A stretch of DNA of 64,000 bases from Archangium violaceum (GTDB lineage: Bacteria > Myxococcota > Myxococcia > Myxococcales > Myxococcaceae): assembly GCF_016887565.1 (NCBI RefSeq), contig NZ_CP069396.1, forward strand, positions 3,003,001 to 3,067,000, given 5' to 3'. Under the pieces are notes generated by a model, which was given only the letters and a program-made list of their open reading frames with translations, had not been told where the DNA came from and searched no databases. A program made the position numbers and the translations under genes. This document shows positions 7,846-16,718 of the stretch, one piece after another (within the stretch, counting starts at the first letter, position 1; each line of letters opens with the position of its first letter).

Positions 7846-9364
7846 GGACCACCTCCTGGCCGTTGCCGCCGAGCATGCGCCGGCCGATCTCCCGCTCGTC
7901 GAACTCGGGGCGGGTGAAGGTGCCGGTGACGCGCCCCTCGAAGAAGACATAGATGCGGTCGGACAGGGCCAGGACCTCCTCCAGATCCAACGAAACGAGC
8001 AGGACACCCGCGCCCCGGTCGCGCGCCTCGCGCAGCTTCGCCTGCACCTGCGCCACCGCGCCGATGTCCAGGCCGCGCGTGGGCTGCACCACCACGAGCA
8101 GCTTCGGCGCCGCGTCCAGCTCGCGCGCCACCACCACCTTCTGCTGGTTGCCGCCCGAGAGCGCCTGCAGCGGCACCATCGGGTCCGGCGGCCGCACGTC
8201 ATAGGCCTTCAGCAGCCCCTGGGTCCGCTCGCGCCGGCCCTCGAAGTCCACCCGGAGCCCCTTGGCGAAGGGCGCCTGGTCCTGTCTCCCCAGGGCCACG
8301 TTCTCCTCCACCGTCATGGCCTTCACCACCGCGCGCCACAGCCGGTCCTCGGGCACGTGCCCCACGCCTCGGTGCCGGGCCTCGGCGGGCGTCAGCCCCG
8401 TGAGCGGCGCGCCCAACAGGTGGCCTCCGCCCTCGTCCAGGGGGCGCAGGCCCGTGAGCACCTCGGCGAGCTCGCGCTGGCCGTTGCCGTCCACCCCGGC
8501 GATGCCCACGATTTCTCCCGCGTGCACCTCCAGGGACACCCCGCGCACCGCCGGCCGCCCGTCGGCCCCTCGCGCCCGGAGGCCCCTGGCCTCCAGCAAC
8601 TTCTCTCCCTGGGGCGGGTGGTACGTCTGGGCCTCGGCCTGGGGGACGCGCGACTCACCCACCATCAACGCGGCCAGCTCCGCGCAGCTGGTGTTGGCGG
8701 CGCGTACCTCGGCCACCAGCTTGCCGCGCCGCATCACGGCGACCCGATCGGCCACGCTCAACACCTCGCGCAGCTTGTGGCTGATGAAGACCACCGTGCG
8801 CCCGCCCGCCGCCAGGCCGCGCGCCACCCGGAAGAGGTCGTCCGACTCCTGGGGGGTGAGCACGGCGGTGGGCTCGTCGAGGATGAGCACCTGGGCGCCC
8901 CGGTGGAGCGCCTTGACGATCTCCACCTTCTGCTGCGAGCCGACCGTGAGGGTGTCCACCCGGGCGCGGGGATCCAGCTTGAAGCCGAAGCGCTCGCAGG
9001 TGGCGGCCACCTCCGCGCAGGCGCGGTCCAGGTCCAACCGTCCCCAGCGCGAGGGCTCGCGGCCGAGCACCACGTTCTCGGCCACCGTCAGGGTGGGGAC
9101 GAGCATGAAGTGCTGGTGCACCATGCCGATGCCCCGGGCGATGGCGTCCCTGGGGCTGCGCAGACGCACCGGCTGACCATTGGCGAGGATGTCACCGGAG
9201 TCGGCCTGATAGAGCCCATAGAGGACGTTCATCAGGGTGGACTTGCCGGCGCCGTTCTCGCCAACCAGGGCGAGCACCTCCCCGGCGGCGATGTCCAGCG
9301 ACACGTCGTCCAGGGCTGTCACGGCGCCGAAGCGCTTGTGGATGTGCTGGAGGGAGATCAACAC
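7838..9364 (-). CDS. nupO: nucleoside ABC transporter ATP-binding protein (two ABC domains)
   Basis: A 508-residue cytoplasmic ATPase with two tandem ABC domains. The first has Walker A GENGAGKST (about 35-43), signature TVGSQQKVEI and Walker B LILDEPTAVL. The second is degenerate in its Walker A (GVDGNGQRE) but keeps LSGGNQQKVVVARE and reads VVVQPTRGLD at Walker B. This one-active, one-degenerate arrangement is usual for the RbsA/NupO group of sugar and nucleoside importers. Translation starts at a GTG at 9364 preceded by AAGGTGG. No BMP-family substrate-binding lipoprotein is encoded next to it; that subunit must lie elsewhere. Confidence 0.92.
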   Translation of the reverse strand: MLISLQHIHKRFGAVTALDDVSLDIAAGEVLALVGENGAGKSTLMNVLYGLYQADSGDILANGQPVRLRSPRDAIARGIGMVHQHFMLVPTLTVAENVVLGREPSRWGRLDLDRACAEVAATCERFGFKLDPRARVDTLTVGSQQKVEIVKALHRGAQVLILDEPTAVLTPQESDDLFRVARGLAAGGRTVVFISHKLREVLSVADRVAVMRRGKLVAEVRAANTSCAELAALMVGESRVPQAEAQTYHPPQGEKLLEARGLRARGADGRPAVRGVSLEVHAGEIVGIAGVDGNGQRELAEVLTGLRPLDEGGGHLLGAPLTGLTPAEARHRGVGHVPEDRLWRAVVKAMTVEENVALGRQDQAPFAKGLRVDFEGRRERTQGLLKAYDVRPPDPMVPLQALSGGNQQKVVVARELDAAPKLLVVVQPTRGLDIGAVAQVQAKLREARDRGAGVLLVSLDLEEVLALSDRIYVFFEGRVTGTFTRPEFDEREIGRRMLGGNGQEVVHG

Positions 9365-9451
9365 AGTCCACCTTTATCAGATGGGAGGTGGGTGACGGCG
9401 GGCCTTTCTCCCGGTGCATGTCTGGCCGCCTTCCTGCTATGGCCTGTAGCC

Positions 9452-10756
9452 GTGAGACCCTACGAGCTCATCAAGGCGAAGCGGGATGGGAAGAAGCTGG
9501 CGCCCGAGGACATCCGGGCGTTCATCGAGGCGTACACCTCGGGGGCGGTGCCGGACTACCAGATGTCCGCCCTGTGCATGGCGGTGTTCTTCCGGGGGCT
9601 GGACGCGGTGGAGCTGGGCGCCTGGGCGAGGGCGATGCTCGAGTCCGGCGAGGTGGTGGACCTGTCGGACACACCGGGCGTGAAGGTGGACAAGCACTCC
9701 ACGGGCGGGGTGGGGGACAAGGTGTCCCTGAGCCTGGCGCCGCTGGCGGCGGCCTGCGGGGTGCCGGTGCCGATGATCTCGGGCCGGGGCCTGGGGCACA
9801 CCGGAGGGACGGTGGACAAGCTGGAGTCCATCCCTGGCTTCCGGATGGACGTGCCGGTGTCCGAGTACCGCCGGTTGGTGCGCGAGGTGGGGTGCTGCCT
9901 CATCAGCCAGACGGCCTCCATCGCCCCGGCGGACAAGAAGCTCTACGCGCTGCGGGACGTGACGGCCACGGTGGACTGCATTCCGCTCATCGCCAGCTCC
10001 ATCATGAGCAAGAAGCTGGCGGAGGGCATCGACGCGCTGGTGCTGGACGTGAAGGTGGGCAGCGGGGCCTTCATGAAGAAGGTGGAGGACGCGCGCACGC
10101 TGGCCCGGACGATGATTGGCATTGGCGCGGAGATGGGCCGCAAGGTGACGGCGCTGCTCACGGACATGGATCAGCCGCTGGGCCGCGCGGTGGGCAACGC
10201 GCTGGAGGTGGTGGAGGCCGTGGAGATGCTGCGCGGCCGGGCGCCGGAGGACTACACGGAGGTGACGCTGGCGCTCACCGCGGAGATGCTGGTGCTGGGG
10301 CGCAAGGCGGCCTCCGTCGACGAGGCGCGTCAAAAGCTGGCGCGGGCCATCCAGGACGGGAGCGCGGTGCGCAAGTTCAAGGAGATCGTCCAGGCGCAGG
10401 GGGGAGACCCTCGGGCCATCGACGACTACGGACTCTTGCCGCGGGCGCGCTCCACGGTGGATGTGCTGGCGTCGCAGGGGGGCTTCGTCACGGCCATCGA
10501 CACGGAGGCGGTGGGCATGGCGGCGGTGGTGCTCGGCGCGGGGCGCCAGCGGGTGGACAGCATCATCGACCCGGCCGTGGGCTTCACCCTGCTGCGCAAG
10601 GTGGGCGAGCCCGTGAAGGCGGGGGAGCCGATCGTCCGCATCCACTTCAGCGAGGAGGGACCGGTGAAGGAGGTGAAGGAGCGACTGCTCGCGGCCTATC
10701 ACTTCGGGCCCCAGGCCCCCGCGTCCCGGCCGCTGGTGGTGGAGCGGTTGGAGTAG
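9452..10756 (+). CDS. deoA: thymidine/pyrimidine-nucleoside phosphorylase
   Basis: A 434-residue enzyme that splits pyrimidine (deoxy)nucleosides with phosphate into base and (deoxy)ribose-1-phosphate. The family signature SGRGLGHTGGTVDKLE is present at about 115-130, with KVDKHSTGGVGDK (78-90) forming the phosphate site and the R...S...K pocket (ALRD, SSIMSKK) further on. The length and KVDKHSTGGVGDK fit both DeoA and the broader Pdp enzyme of Bacillus, so uridine may also be used. The start is a GTG at 9452. It diverges from the importer operon across 87 bases, which must hold both promoters, and leads a plus-strand run of punA, PilZ and cdd. Confidence 0.93.
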   Translation: MRPYELIKAKRDGKKLAPEDIRAFIEAYTSGAVPDYQMSALCMAVFFRGLDAVELGAWARAMLESGEVVDLSDTPGVKVDKHSTGGVGDKVSLSLAPLAAACGVPVPMISGRGLGHTGGTVDKLESIPGFRMDVPVSEYRRLVREVGCCLISQTASIAPADKKLYALRDVTATVDCIPLIASSIMSKKLAEGIDALVLDVKVGSGAFMKKVEDARTLARTMIGIGAEMGRKVTALLTDMDQPLGRAVGNALEVVEAVEMLRGRAPEDYTEVTLALTAEMLVLGRKAASVDEARQKLARAIQDGSAVRKFKEIVQAQGGDPRAIDDYGLLPRARSTVDVLASQGGFVTAIDTEAVGMAAVVLGAGRQRVDSIIDPAVGFTLLRKVGEPVKAGEPIVRIHFSEEGPVKEVKERLLAAYHFGPQAPASRPLVVERLE

Positions 10757-10770
10757 GATTCGGAGCGACG

Positions 10771-11616
10771 ATGGGGCTCTACGAACAGGTGCAGGAGACG
10801 GTAGGGGCCATCCGAGCGCGGGCCGGGAGCATCGCGCCCAAGGTGGGCATCATCCTCGGCAGCGGGCTGGGCGGCTTCGCCGACGGTCTCGAGGACAAGG
10901 TGGTCCTCCCCTACGCGGACCTGCCGCACTTCCCCCACTCGTCGGTGCCGGGCCACGCGGGCCGGCTCGTGCTGGGCCGCGTGCGCGGTGAGCCGGTGGT
11001 CGCCATGCAGGGCCGCGTGCACGCCTACGAGGGCTACACCCCGGCCCAGGTCGCCTTCCCCGCGCGGGTGCTGTGCGCGCTCGGCATCCACACGCTGGTG
11101 GTGACCAACGCCGCGGGTGGGGTGAACCTGGACTTCAGGCCGGGTGACCTGATGGTCATCACCGACCACCTCAACCTGTCGGGATACAACCCGCTGACCG
11201 GGCCCAATGACGATCGGCTCGGGCCCCGCTTCCCGGATATGACCACGGCCTACCCGGCGGTCCTCCAGGCCCAGCTGAGGGAGTCGGGGCGGCGCGTGGG
11301 CGTGGAGCTCAAGCGGGGGGTCTACGCCATCCTCGCCGGCCCGGCCTACGAGACGCCGGCCGAGATCCGCATGCTGCGCCACCTGGGCGCGGACGCGGTG
11401 GGCATGAGTACCGTGCCCGAGGTCATCGCCGCCAACCACATGGGAGTGCGCGTGGCGGGCGTGAGCTGCATCACCAACCTGGCGGCGGGCATCGGCGGGA
11501 AGCCCCTGACGCACGAGGAAGTGGCCGAGACGGCCCACCGGGTGAAGGATCTCTTCACCCGACTCCTCGAGGATTTCCTTCCCACGGTGGCCCGAGCGGG
11601 AGCGAGCAAGGCATGA
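10771..11616 (+). CDS. punA: purine-nucleoside phosphorylase, trimeric type
   Basis: A 281-residue phosphorylase for purine nucleosides (typically guanosine and inosine and their deoxy forms). Family landmarks are the phosphate loop ILGSGLGGF near residues 28-36, GRVHAYEGY, VVTNAAGGVN, GPAYETPAEI and GMSTVPEVIAA, with the Asn of SCITN, which in trimeric PNP contacts the 6-oxopurine. This makes it the low-mass trimeric class rather than hexameric DeoD. The ATG at 10771 lies 14 bases after deoA with GGAG nearby. Its stop overlaps the ATG of the PilZ gene. Confidence 0.93.
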   Translation: MGLYEQVQETVGAIRARAGSIAPKVGIILGSGLGGFADGLEDKVVLPYADLPHFPHSSVPGHAGRLVLGRVRGEPVVAMQGRVHAYEGYTPAQVAFPARVLCALGIHTLVVTNAAGGVNLDFRPGDLMVITDHLNLSGYNPLTGPNDDRLGPRFPDMTTAYPAVLQAQLRESGRRVGVELKRGVYAILAGPAYETPAEIRMLRHLGADAVGMSTVPEVIAANHMGVRVAGVSCITNLAAGIGGKPLTHEEVAETAHRVKDLFTRLLEDFLPTVARAGASKA

Positions 11617-11993
11617 ACGAGCAGTCCAATGACAGAATCCGGGTGTCGGATGACGAGCGGCGGGAATCTCCCCGTGTGTCGATGCGCTTCCTCGTGAGGC
11701 GGGCGGACACCGCGGACATGTTCGAGTCCCGGGAGGGCAACCTGTCGCTCGGGGGCTTCGCCTGGTTCGGAGCGGCCCTGCCGGTGGGCTCGAAGGTGGA
11801 GGTCCGCTTCACGCTGCCCGGCTCCATCGACGAGTTCCTCCTCCGGGGCGAGGTGCTGAACGTGGGGCATGGCTCGAAGGGCTCGTCCGCGCACGCGCGC
11901 TTCCTGGAGCTGCCGGTGGAGGCGGAGATGCGCATTGCCCGCTATCTCGATGACCTCGAGCTGGCGGAGTCCAATCCACGAGGTGGCGCATGA
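11613..11993 (+). CDS. PilZ-domain protein (possible c-di-GMP receptor)
   Basis: A 126-residue single-domain protein. It carries both PilZ signature motifs: RxxxR (Arg17-Arg21 in RRESPR) and NxSxxG (Asn43-Gly48 in NLSLGG), which in the family wrap around cyclic di-GMP, so ligand binding is plausible. Myxobacteria also have divergent PilZ proteins that do not bind it. The odd point is the position: its ATG overlaps the punA stop (ATGA) and its stop overlaps the cdd start (ATGA), so it should be made together with two nucleoside-salvage enzymes. No enzymatic domain is attached. Confidence 0.85.
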   Translation: MNEQSNDRIRVSDDERRESPRVSMRFLVRRADTADMFESREGNLSLGGFAWFGAALPVGSKVEVRFTLPGSIDEFLLRGEVLNVGHGSKGSSAHARFLELPVEAEMRIARYLDDLELAESNPRGGA

Positions 11994-12394
11994 GCGCGGA
12001 GATTCCCTGGGAGCAGCTGTTCGAGGCGGCGACGAAGGTTCGCGAGCGCGCGCACGCGCCGTACTCCCGGTTTCCGGTGGGGGCGGCGGTTCTCTACGCG
12101 GACGGCTCGGTGGTGACGGGCTGCAACGTGGAGAACTCTTCCTATGGGCTCTCCGTGTGCGCCGAGCGTGGCGCGTTGGCGGCCGGAGTGGCGCAGGGGC
12201 GCAGCCGGCCGGTGGCGATAGCCATCGTGGTGGACACGCCCACCCCGTGCCCCCCGTGTGGCATGTGCCGGCAGGTGATGCTGGAGTTCGCCCCGAAGGA
12301 GCTGCCGGTGCGCAGCCGCAACCTCAAGGGAGACGAGGCGCGCTACTCGCTGGGCGAGCTGCTGCCGCACGCCTTCACGAGCGACTTCCTCTGA
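11990..12394 (+). CDS. cdd: cytidine deaminase
   Basis: A 134-residue, short homotetrameric-type cytidine deaminase converting (deoxy)cytidine to (deoxy)uridine, feeding the pyrimidine phosphorylase upstream. The zinc site is explicit: Cys57 and catalytic Glu59 in CAER, with Cys90 and Cys93 in PPCGMCRQ. N-terminal APYSRFPVGAAV and GCNVENSSYG are the standard substrate-loop motifs. Its ATG overlaps the stop of the PilZ gene. It ends the deoA-punA-PilZ-cdd run and converges with the aldo/keto reductase gene. Confidence 0.96.
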   Translation: MSAEIPWEQLFEAATKVRERAHAPYSRFPVGAAVLYADGSVVTGCNVENSSYGLSVCAERGALAAGVAQGRSRPVAIAIVVDTPTPCPPCGMCRQVMLEFAPKELPVRSRNLKGDEARYSLGELLPHAFTSDFL

Positions 12395-12434
12395 CGGAGG
12401 GGCACCGTGACGTGCGCCCCCCGGCCGGGTCGAG

Positions 12435-13469
12435 CTACCCCAGCTGACCCTGGGGCGGGAAGCCGTGCTGCTCCCGCCCCTCGTTCCCGTCGAACTGCAT
12501 CGACGTCTTGAACAGCTCGAAGCGCCCGTCGGCGGCCAGTGGCGCCACCCGGTTGCGCAGGGCCGCCATCTCCTCCTTCGTCATCGGCTTGAAGCCGCGC
12601 GCGATGGCCAGGTTCTGCTGGAGCACCTCGGGCGAGTCGATTCCGCTGATGGTGACGGCCACCGGCAGGCTCATCGCGTAGCGGATGGCCTCCTGGGGGG
12701 TCACCACGCCCTTCTTCACCGGCTCGGCGTTGCCGCTCAGGCTCTTCATTCCGAGAGGGGCCATCTTCCGCCGGAGGACCTCGGGGAGGACGCGCTGCTC
12801 GAAGCTGCGGAAGGTGCCGTCGAACACGTTGAGCGGCATCTGCACCGCGTCGAACGGGAAGCCGTGCCGGAGCATCTCGAGGTGCAGATCCGGGTGCTTG
12901 TGCCCGGTGAAGCCCACGAAGCGGACCTTGCCCTGCTTCTTCGCCAGCTCCAGCGCCTCCACCACTCCGCCCTTCTTGAAGTGGAGCTCCGGGTCGTTGG
13001 CGTAGACGACCTCGTGGATCTGCCAGAGGTCCAGGTGGTCCGTCTGGAGCCGCCGCAGCGAGTCCTCCAGCTGCTTCATGGCCACGTCCTTGCCACGGCC
13101 ATGCGTGCAGACCTTGGTCATCAGGAACGCCTTGTCACGCCGGCCTCCCTGGAGGGCCTTGCCCATGATCTCCTCGGAGCGGCCCTTGTTGTAGTCCCAG
13201 GCGTTGTCCAGGAAGTTGATGCCCGCGTCGAGCGCCTCCTGGATGATGCGGATGCCGACCTGCTCATCCTTCGGTGCGCCGATGTGAAAGCCGCCGATGC
13301 CGAGCGCCGAGACCTTCACGCCCGTCTTTCCGAACGGCCGCATGGGGATGGCATCCGGCGCCGGGGCGGCGCTGCCCTGGTCGGCCTCGGCCTCTCCCGC
13401 GACTCCGGCTCCCGCGGCGAGCGCCGCGATACCGGCCAGCTGCAAGAACTCCCTGCGCGACGAATCCAT
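12435..13469 (-). CDS. Tat-exported aldo/keto reductase
   Basis: A 344-residue protein starting at an ATG (13469) behind a strong GGAGGAG. Residues 1-30 form a twin-arginine signal (DSSRREFLQLAGIAALAAG), implying export of a folded, NADPH-loaded enzyme. The barrel keeps the catalytic tetrad Asp88, Tyr93, Lys119 and His152, in the contexts FLDNAWDY, MTKV and WQIHEVV. Family members reduce aldehydes and ketones; the physiological substrate is unknown. No C-terminal ferredoxin-like cluster is visible. It lies downstream of the amylase on the same strand, separated by about 120 bases. Confidence 0.88.
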   Translation of the reverse strand: MDSSRREFLQLAGIAALAAGAGVAGEAEADQGSAAPAPDAIPMRPFGKTGVKVSALGIGGFHIGAPKDEQVGIRIIQEALDAGINFLDNAWDYNKGRSEEIMGKALQGGRRDKAFLMTKVCTHGRGKDVAMKQLEDSLRRLQTDHLDLWQIHEVVYANDPELHFKKGGVVEALELAKKQGKVRFVGFTGHKHPDLHLEMLRHGFPFDAVQMPLNVFDGTFRSFEQRVLPEVLRRKMAPLGMKSLSGNAEPVKKGVVTPQEAIRYAMSLPVAVTISGIDSPEVLQQNLAIARGFKPMTKEEMAALRNRVAPLAADGRFELFKTSMQFDGNEGREQHGFPPQGQLG

Positions 13470-13591
13470 TCTCTCCTCCGGTGATGGGCCGCGGCTCATG
13501 CTGGTGCGGCGTGGCGCGGTGCGGCACCCCCTCGAATGCGCCTGTGTCGGGTGGCGTATAGGAGGGGGTGCGCGGAGGAGGCGACGGGGGC

Positions 13592-15199
13592 TCAGAGCTT
13601 GAAGTTGCCGTCGTTGCGCGTGGCGGTGCTGCCACAGGCCGGAGTGGTGAACTCGCGGTTGCCACTGGTGGTGGTCTGGTTGCTCTCCCAGGCCGCCGTG
13701 GAACCATTCCACTTCACGTACTTGTACTGGGTGGCGGTGGAGGGCGGCAGCTGCGCCGTGCCGCTCCAGGTGGCGTTGGCGCCGGTGCCCTGGATGGTCA
13801 GCTTGAAGCCACTGGCCGGGGTCCAGTTGCCCAGCACGGTCTGGTTGCCCACCACGTAGAGATCCTGCCCGAAGGTGGTGTTGGCGTTGGCGATGCTGAA
13901 GGACACCGACACCGTGGTGCACGTCCCACCGCCGGTGCCCCCCTTCGTCCACACCGCGTAGCCGCTTCCGGACGCGGCGAGCGTCCAGCCGGTGCCCGGA
14001 TTCCAGTCCGTGCCGCCGATCTTCATCGCCGTGTTGCCATTGATGATGGCCGCGTACAGGCCGTTCTCGGCCCGCTGGATGGCCACCGTCGACGTCGAGG
14101 TGATGCCCTGCGCCTTGCGCACGTCCATCAGCGCCTTGATGGCCGCCTTGAGGTTCCAGTCATAGATGTGCGGGTAGTACACTGCGGGGATGCCGGGGTG
14201 GGTGAGCACGTAGGCATAGCCCTGCATCACCTTGTCGCAGGGCACGGGCCAGTGGCGCTGCCCGACGTTGCAGTTCTCGCTCGGGCCCGTGTCGTGGTTG
14301 TCCACGAACGTCACCATCTTCTGCGCCCACCAGCCGATGCCACCCGCCGGCTTGCTCGTGCCGTCCTTCAGCCGTCCGTACTCGTTGTAGGTCAGCGCCT
14401 GGTTGAGCAGGCCCTTCGTCGTGAAGTCGAACACGCCGCACGTCCCGCCCGTCCCGTCGATGTAGTTGATCAACAGCTGCCGGTGAGCATCCACGTTGCT
14501 GTAGTTGAGGTCGGTCCACACCTCGCCCACGCAGAAGTCCGGCGCCATGGCGTCGTGGTAGAGCTTCGCGTAGCCCGGGGCGTAGCCCTTGGAATAGTCG
14601 TAGCGGATGCCGCTGAAGCCCACACCCTTGAGCCGGCTGCTCAGCCAGTTCTTGAGGTCTCCCTGCACCACCGAGTTGCTGTGGTCCAGGTCGCGCGCGG
14701 CGCCGTAGCCATCGCCCGAGTCCACGGCCCCCGTGCCCTGGCCCCACTCATCGTTGGACGTCACCGCGTAGCTGCCCCAGCTGGGGTTGGTGAAGTCGGC
14801 CCAGTTGGCGGTGCCTACCCGGTGGTTGATGACGACGTCCGCCACGACCTTCACCCCGCTGTTGTTGAAGGCGGTGATGGCGTTCTTCAGGTCGGTCTCG
14901 CTGCCATAGCTCGAATTGAGGACGTTGAGCTGCCGGGGCAGATAGCCTTCCTTGGCCGCCGAGTCGCTCGGCGGCGGGAACCACACGTGCGTGAACCCCA
15001 TGGCTCCCAGGTCCGACGCCTTGCTGGAAAGGACGCCGTACCAGTTCGGGCTCGTGGCGCTGGCGGAGTTCCAGTGGAAGCCCTGCACGAGGATGGCGCT
15101 GCTGGCCTGGGCTTGCTGCGTGGCGGCCTGGACCGGCGCCGCCTCCGTGAGCACCGCGGTACACGCCACCGTGACAAGACAGGGTATCAGTCTCTTCAT
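13592..15199 (-). CDS. secreted alpha-amylase (GH13) with C-terminal starch-binding domain
   Basis: A 535-residue starch-degrading enzyme. A signal peptide (MKRLIPCLVTVACTAVLT...VQA) ends near residue 25. The (beta/alpha)8 barrel has the GH13 regions DVVINH (121-126), nucleophile Asp201 in GIRYD, acid/base Glu226 in VGEVW and Asp303 in FVDNHD. The opening (ILVQGFHWNS, THVWFPPPSDS) resembles the plant-like GH13 subgroup and maltotetraose-forming amylases. From about residue 428 to the end is a CBM20-type starch-binding module. Upstream lies an A+T-rich control region. The nearby amidohydrolase diverges from it. Confidence 0.95.
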   Translation of the reverse strand: MKRLIPCLVTVACTAVLTEAAPVQAATQQAQASSAILVQGFHWNSASATSPNWYGVLSSKASDLGAMGFTHVWFPPPSDSAAKEGYLPRQLNVLNSSYGSETDLKNAITAFNNSGVKVVADVVINHRVGTANWADFTNPSWGSYAVTSNDEWGQGTGAVDSGDGYGAARDLDHSNSVVQGDLKNWLSSRLKGVGFSGIRYDYSKGYAPGYAKLYHDAMAPDFCVGEVWTDLNYSNVDAHRQLLINYIDGTGGTCGVFDFTTKGLLNQALTYNEYGRLKDGTSKPAGGIGWWAQKMVTFVDNHDTGPSENCNVGQRHWPVPCDKVMQGYAYVLTHPGIPAVYYPHIYDWNLKAAIKALMDVRKAQGITSTSTVAIQRAENGLYAAIINGNTAMKIGGTDWNPGTGWTLAASGSGYAVWTKGGTGGGTCTTVSVSFSIANANTTFGQDLYVVGNQTVLGNWTPASGFKLTIQGTGANATWSGTAQLPPSTATQYKYVKWNGSTAAWESNQTTTSGNREFTTPACGSTATRNDGNFKL

Positions 15200-15215
15200 G
15201 GGCTCTTCTCCCGGG

Positions 15216-15300
15216 GTAAAGATTTACTACTGGGTGCGCGTTTTGCTGGGAGAGAACCGGTCTGTCAATTTTTTCAGAAAGTAATTTATTTACAAATATT
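15216..15300 (-). promoter_or_regulatory. A+T-rich control region of the amylase gene
   Basis: In otherwise G+C-rich DNA, 15261-15300 is strikingly A+T-rich. On the minus strand TTGACA (15268-15263) is followed after 17 bases by CAAAAC (15245-15240), a possible sigma-70-type promoter with a weak -10. A perfect dyad GTAAA-TC-TTTAC (15216-15227) would fall just after the start point, and an imperfect dyad GTAATTTATTTAC (15281-15293) lies upstream of it. Dyads in these positions resemble operator sites for a repressor such as a LacI-family sugar regulator; this is inference. The region also serves the divergent amidohydrolase. Confidence 0.45.
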
Positions 15301-15320
15301 ACGCGCCTGGGGGGAGTGTC

Positions 15321-16718
15321 GTGTCGGATTCAGGACGAAGCCCCGGGCCGGTGGGGGCGGCGGTCCGTGATAAGACCCGGCGGACCGTGGACCTGCTCCT
15401 GACCAACGGCCTGATCGTCACCATGAACCGTGAGCGCGAGGTGCTCGCGGAAGCCGATGTCCTCATCCAGGATGGGCGCATCGCCCGGTTGGGGCGGAAC
15501 ATCCGCACGCGAGGCGCGGGCCTGCGCGTGCTGGACGTCACCGGCAAGGTGGTACTGCCCGGCTTCATCCATGGGCACCTGCACGCCTGCCAGACGCTCT
15601 TTCGCAACCGCGCGGACGGGCTGGAACTGCTGGACTGGCTGCGCGAGCGCATCTGGCCCTTCGAGGCCGGGCACGACGCGGACTCGCTGAGGGCCTCGGC
15701 GGACCTCACCTTCGCCGAGCTCATCCGCTCGGGGGCCACGGCCGCGCTCGACATGGGCACGGTGCGCCACTACGACACCGTCTTCGAGTCCGCCCGGGAC
15801 TGCGGCTTCCGGCTCACCGGCGGCAAGGCGATGATGGACGCCTCCGACGTGCCCACCGGCCTGCACGAGTCCACGGAGGCCTCACTGGCGGAGAGCCTGG
15901 CGCTGCTGGAGCGCTGGCACGGCACCCACGGAGGCCGGCTGCGCTACGCCTTCGCGCCGCGCTTCGTGCTCTCCTGCACGGAGAAGCTGCTGAAGGAAGT
16001 GGCGCGCCTGGCCCGGGAGAAGGGCGTGCGCATCCACACCCACGCCAGCGAGAACCGCACCGAGTGCGACGTGGTGCGCGAGCGGGTGGGCCGCGACAAC
16101 ATCGCGTATTTCCACGAGCTGGGCCTCACGGGCCCGCACGTGACGCTGGCCCACTGCGTGTGGCCCACCGAGGAGGAGCGGGGCCTGCTGCGGGACTCGC
16201 GCACGGTGGTGTGTCACTGCCCCGGCTCCAACCTCAAGCTGGCCTCGGGCATCGCCCCGGTGCCCGAGCTGCTGGACGCGGGAGTGACGGTGTGCCTCGG
16301 CGCGGACGGCGCGCCCTGCAACAACAACCTGGACATGTTCGTGGAGATGCGGCTGGCGGCGCTGCTGCACAAGCCACGGGTGGGGCCCCGGGGCATGCCT
16401 CCGGAGCGCGTGCTGGAGATGGCCACGCTCGGCGGCGCTCGCGCGCTGGGCCTGGAGGCGGAGGTGGGCTCGCTGGAGGAGGGCAAGCGCGCGGACATCA
16501 CCGTGGTGGACCTCTCCGACCTGCACTCCACTCCGTCCGACCCCCGGGACGTGCTCTCGCCGCTCGTCTACTCCGCCCAGTCCCGCGACGTGGTGCACGT
16601 GCTCATCGACGGGAAGCTCGTCCTCAAGGACCGCGTCCTGCTCACCCTGGATGCGGCCTCCGTGGCCTCCAGTGCCCGCCAGCACGCCGGGCGTATCGCC
16701 TCCCGGACCCGCCGGTGA
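15321..16718 (+). CDS. amidohydrolase, TrzN/SsnA/MtaD-like deaminase family
   Basis: A 465-residue metal-dependent hydrolase starting at a GTG preceded by GGGGGGAG. The metal site is complete: His86 and His88 in HGHLHA, His239, His241 and Glu244 in HTHASE, His278 in LAHCVW, and Asp329 in GADGAPCNN. The GADGAPCNNNLDMF text closely resembles methylthioadenosine/S-adenosylhomocysteine deaminases and s-triazine hydrolases. I infer a purine-nucleoside or nucleobase deaminase, which would suit the nucleoside-salvage genes upstream; guanine or cytosine deamination cannot be excluded. No signal peptide, so cytoplasmic. Confidence 0.85.
   Translation: MSDSGRSPGPVGAAVRDKTRRTVDLLLTNGLIVTMNREREVLAEADVLIQDGRIARLGRNIRTRGAGLRVLDVTGKVVLPGFIHGHLHACQTLFRNRADGLELLDWLRERIWPFEAGHDADSLRASADLTFAELIRSGATAALDMGTVRHYDTVFESARDCGFRLTGGKAMMDASDVPTGLHESTEASLAESLALLERWHGTHGGRLRYAFAPRFVLSCTEKLLKEVARLAREKGVRIHTHASENRTECDVVRERVGRDNIAYFHELGLTGPHVTLAHCVWPTEEERGLLRDSRTVVCHCPGSNLKLASGIAPVPELLDAGVTVCLGADGAPCNNNLDMFVEMRLAALLHKPRVGPRGMPPERVLEMATLGGARALGLEAEVGSLEEGKRADITVVDLSDLHSTPSDPRDVLSPLVYSAQSRDVVHVLIDGKLVLKDRVLLTLDAASVASSARQHAGRIASRTRR

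Noticed and set aside
12395-12434. Terminator hairpin between cdd and the reductase gene (GGGGCAC with GTGCGCCCC)
   Set aside because: Needs a bulge, has no T-run and overlaps a short 40-base gap; too weak to call.
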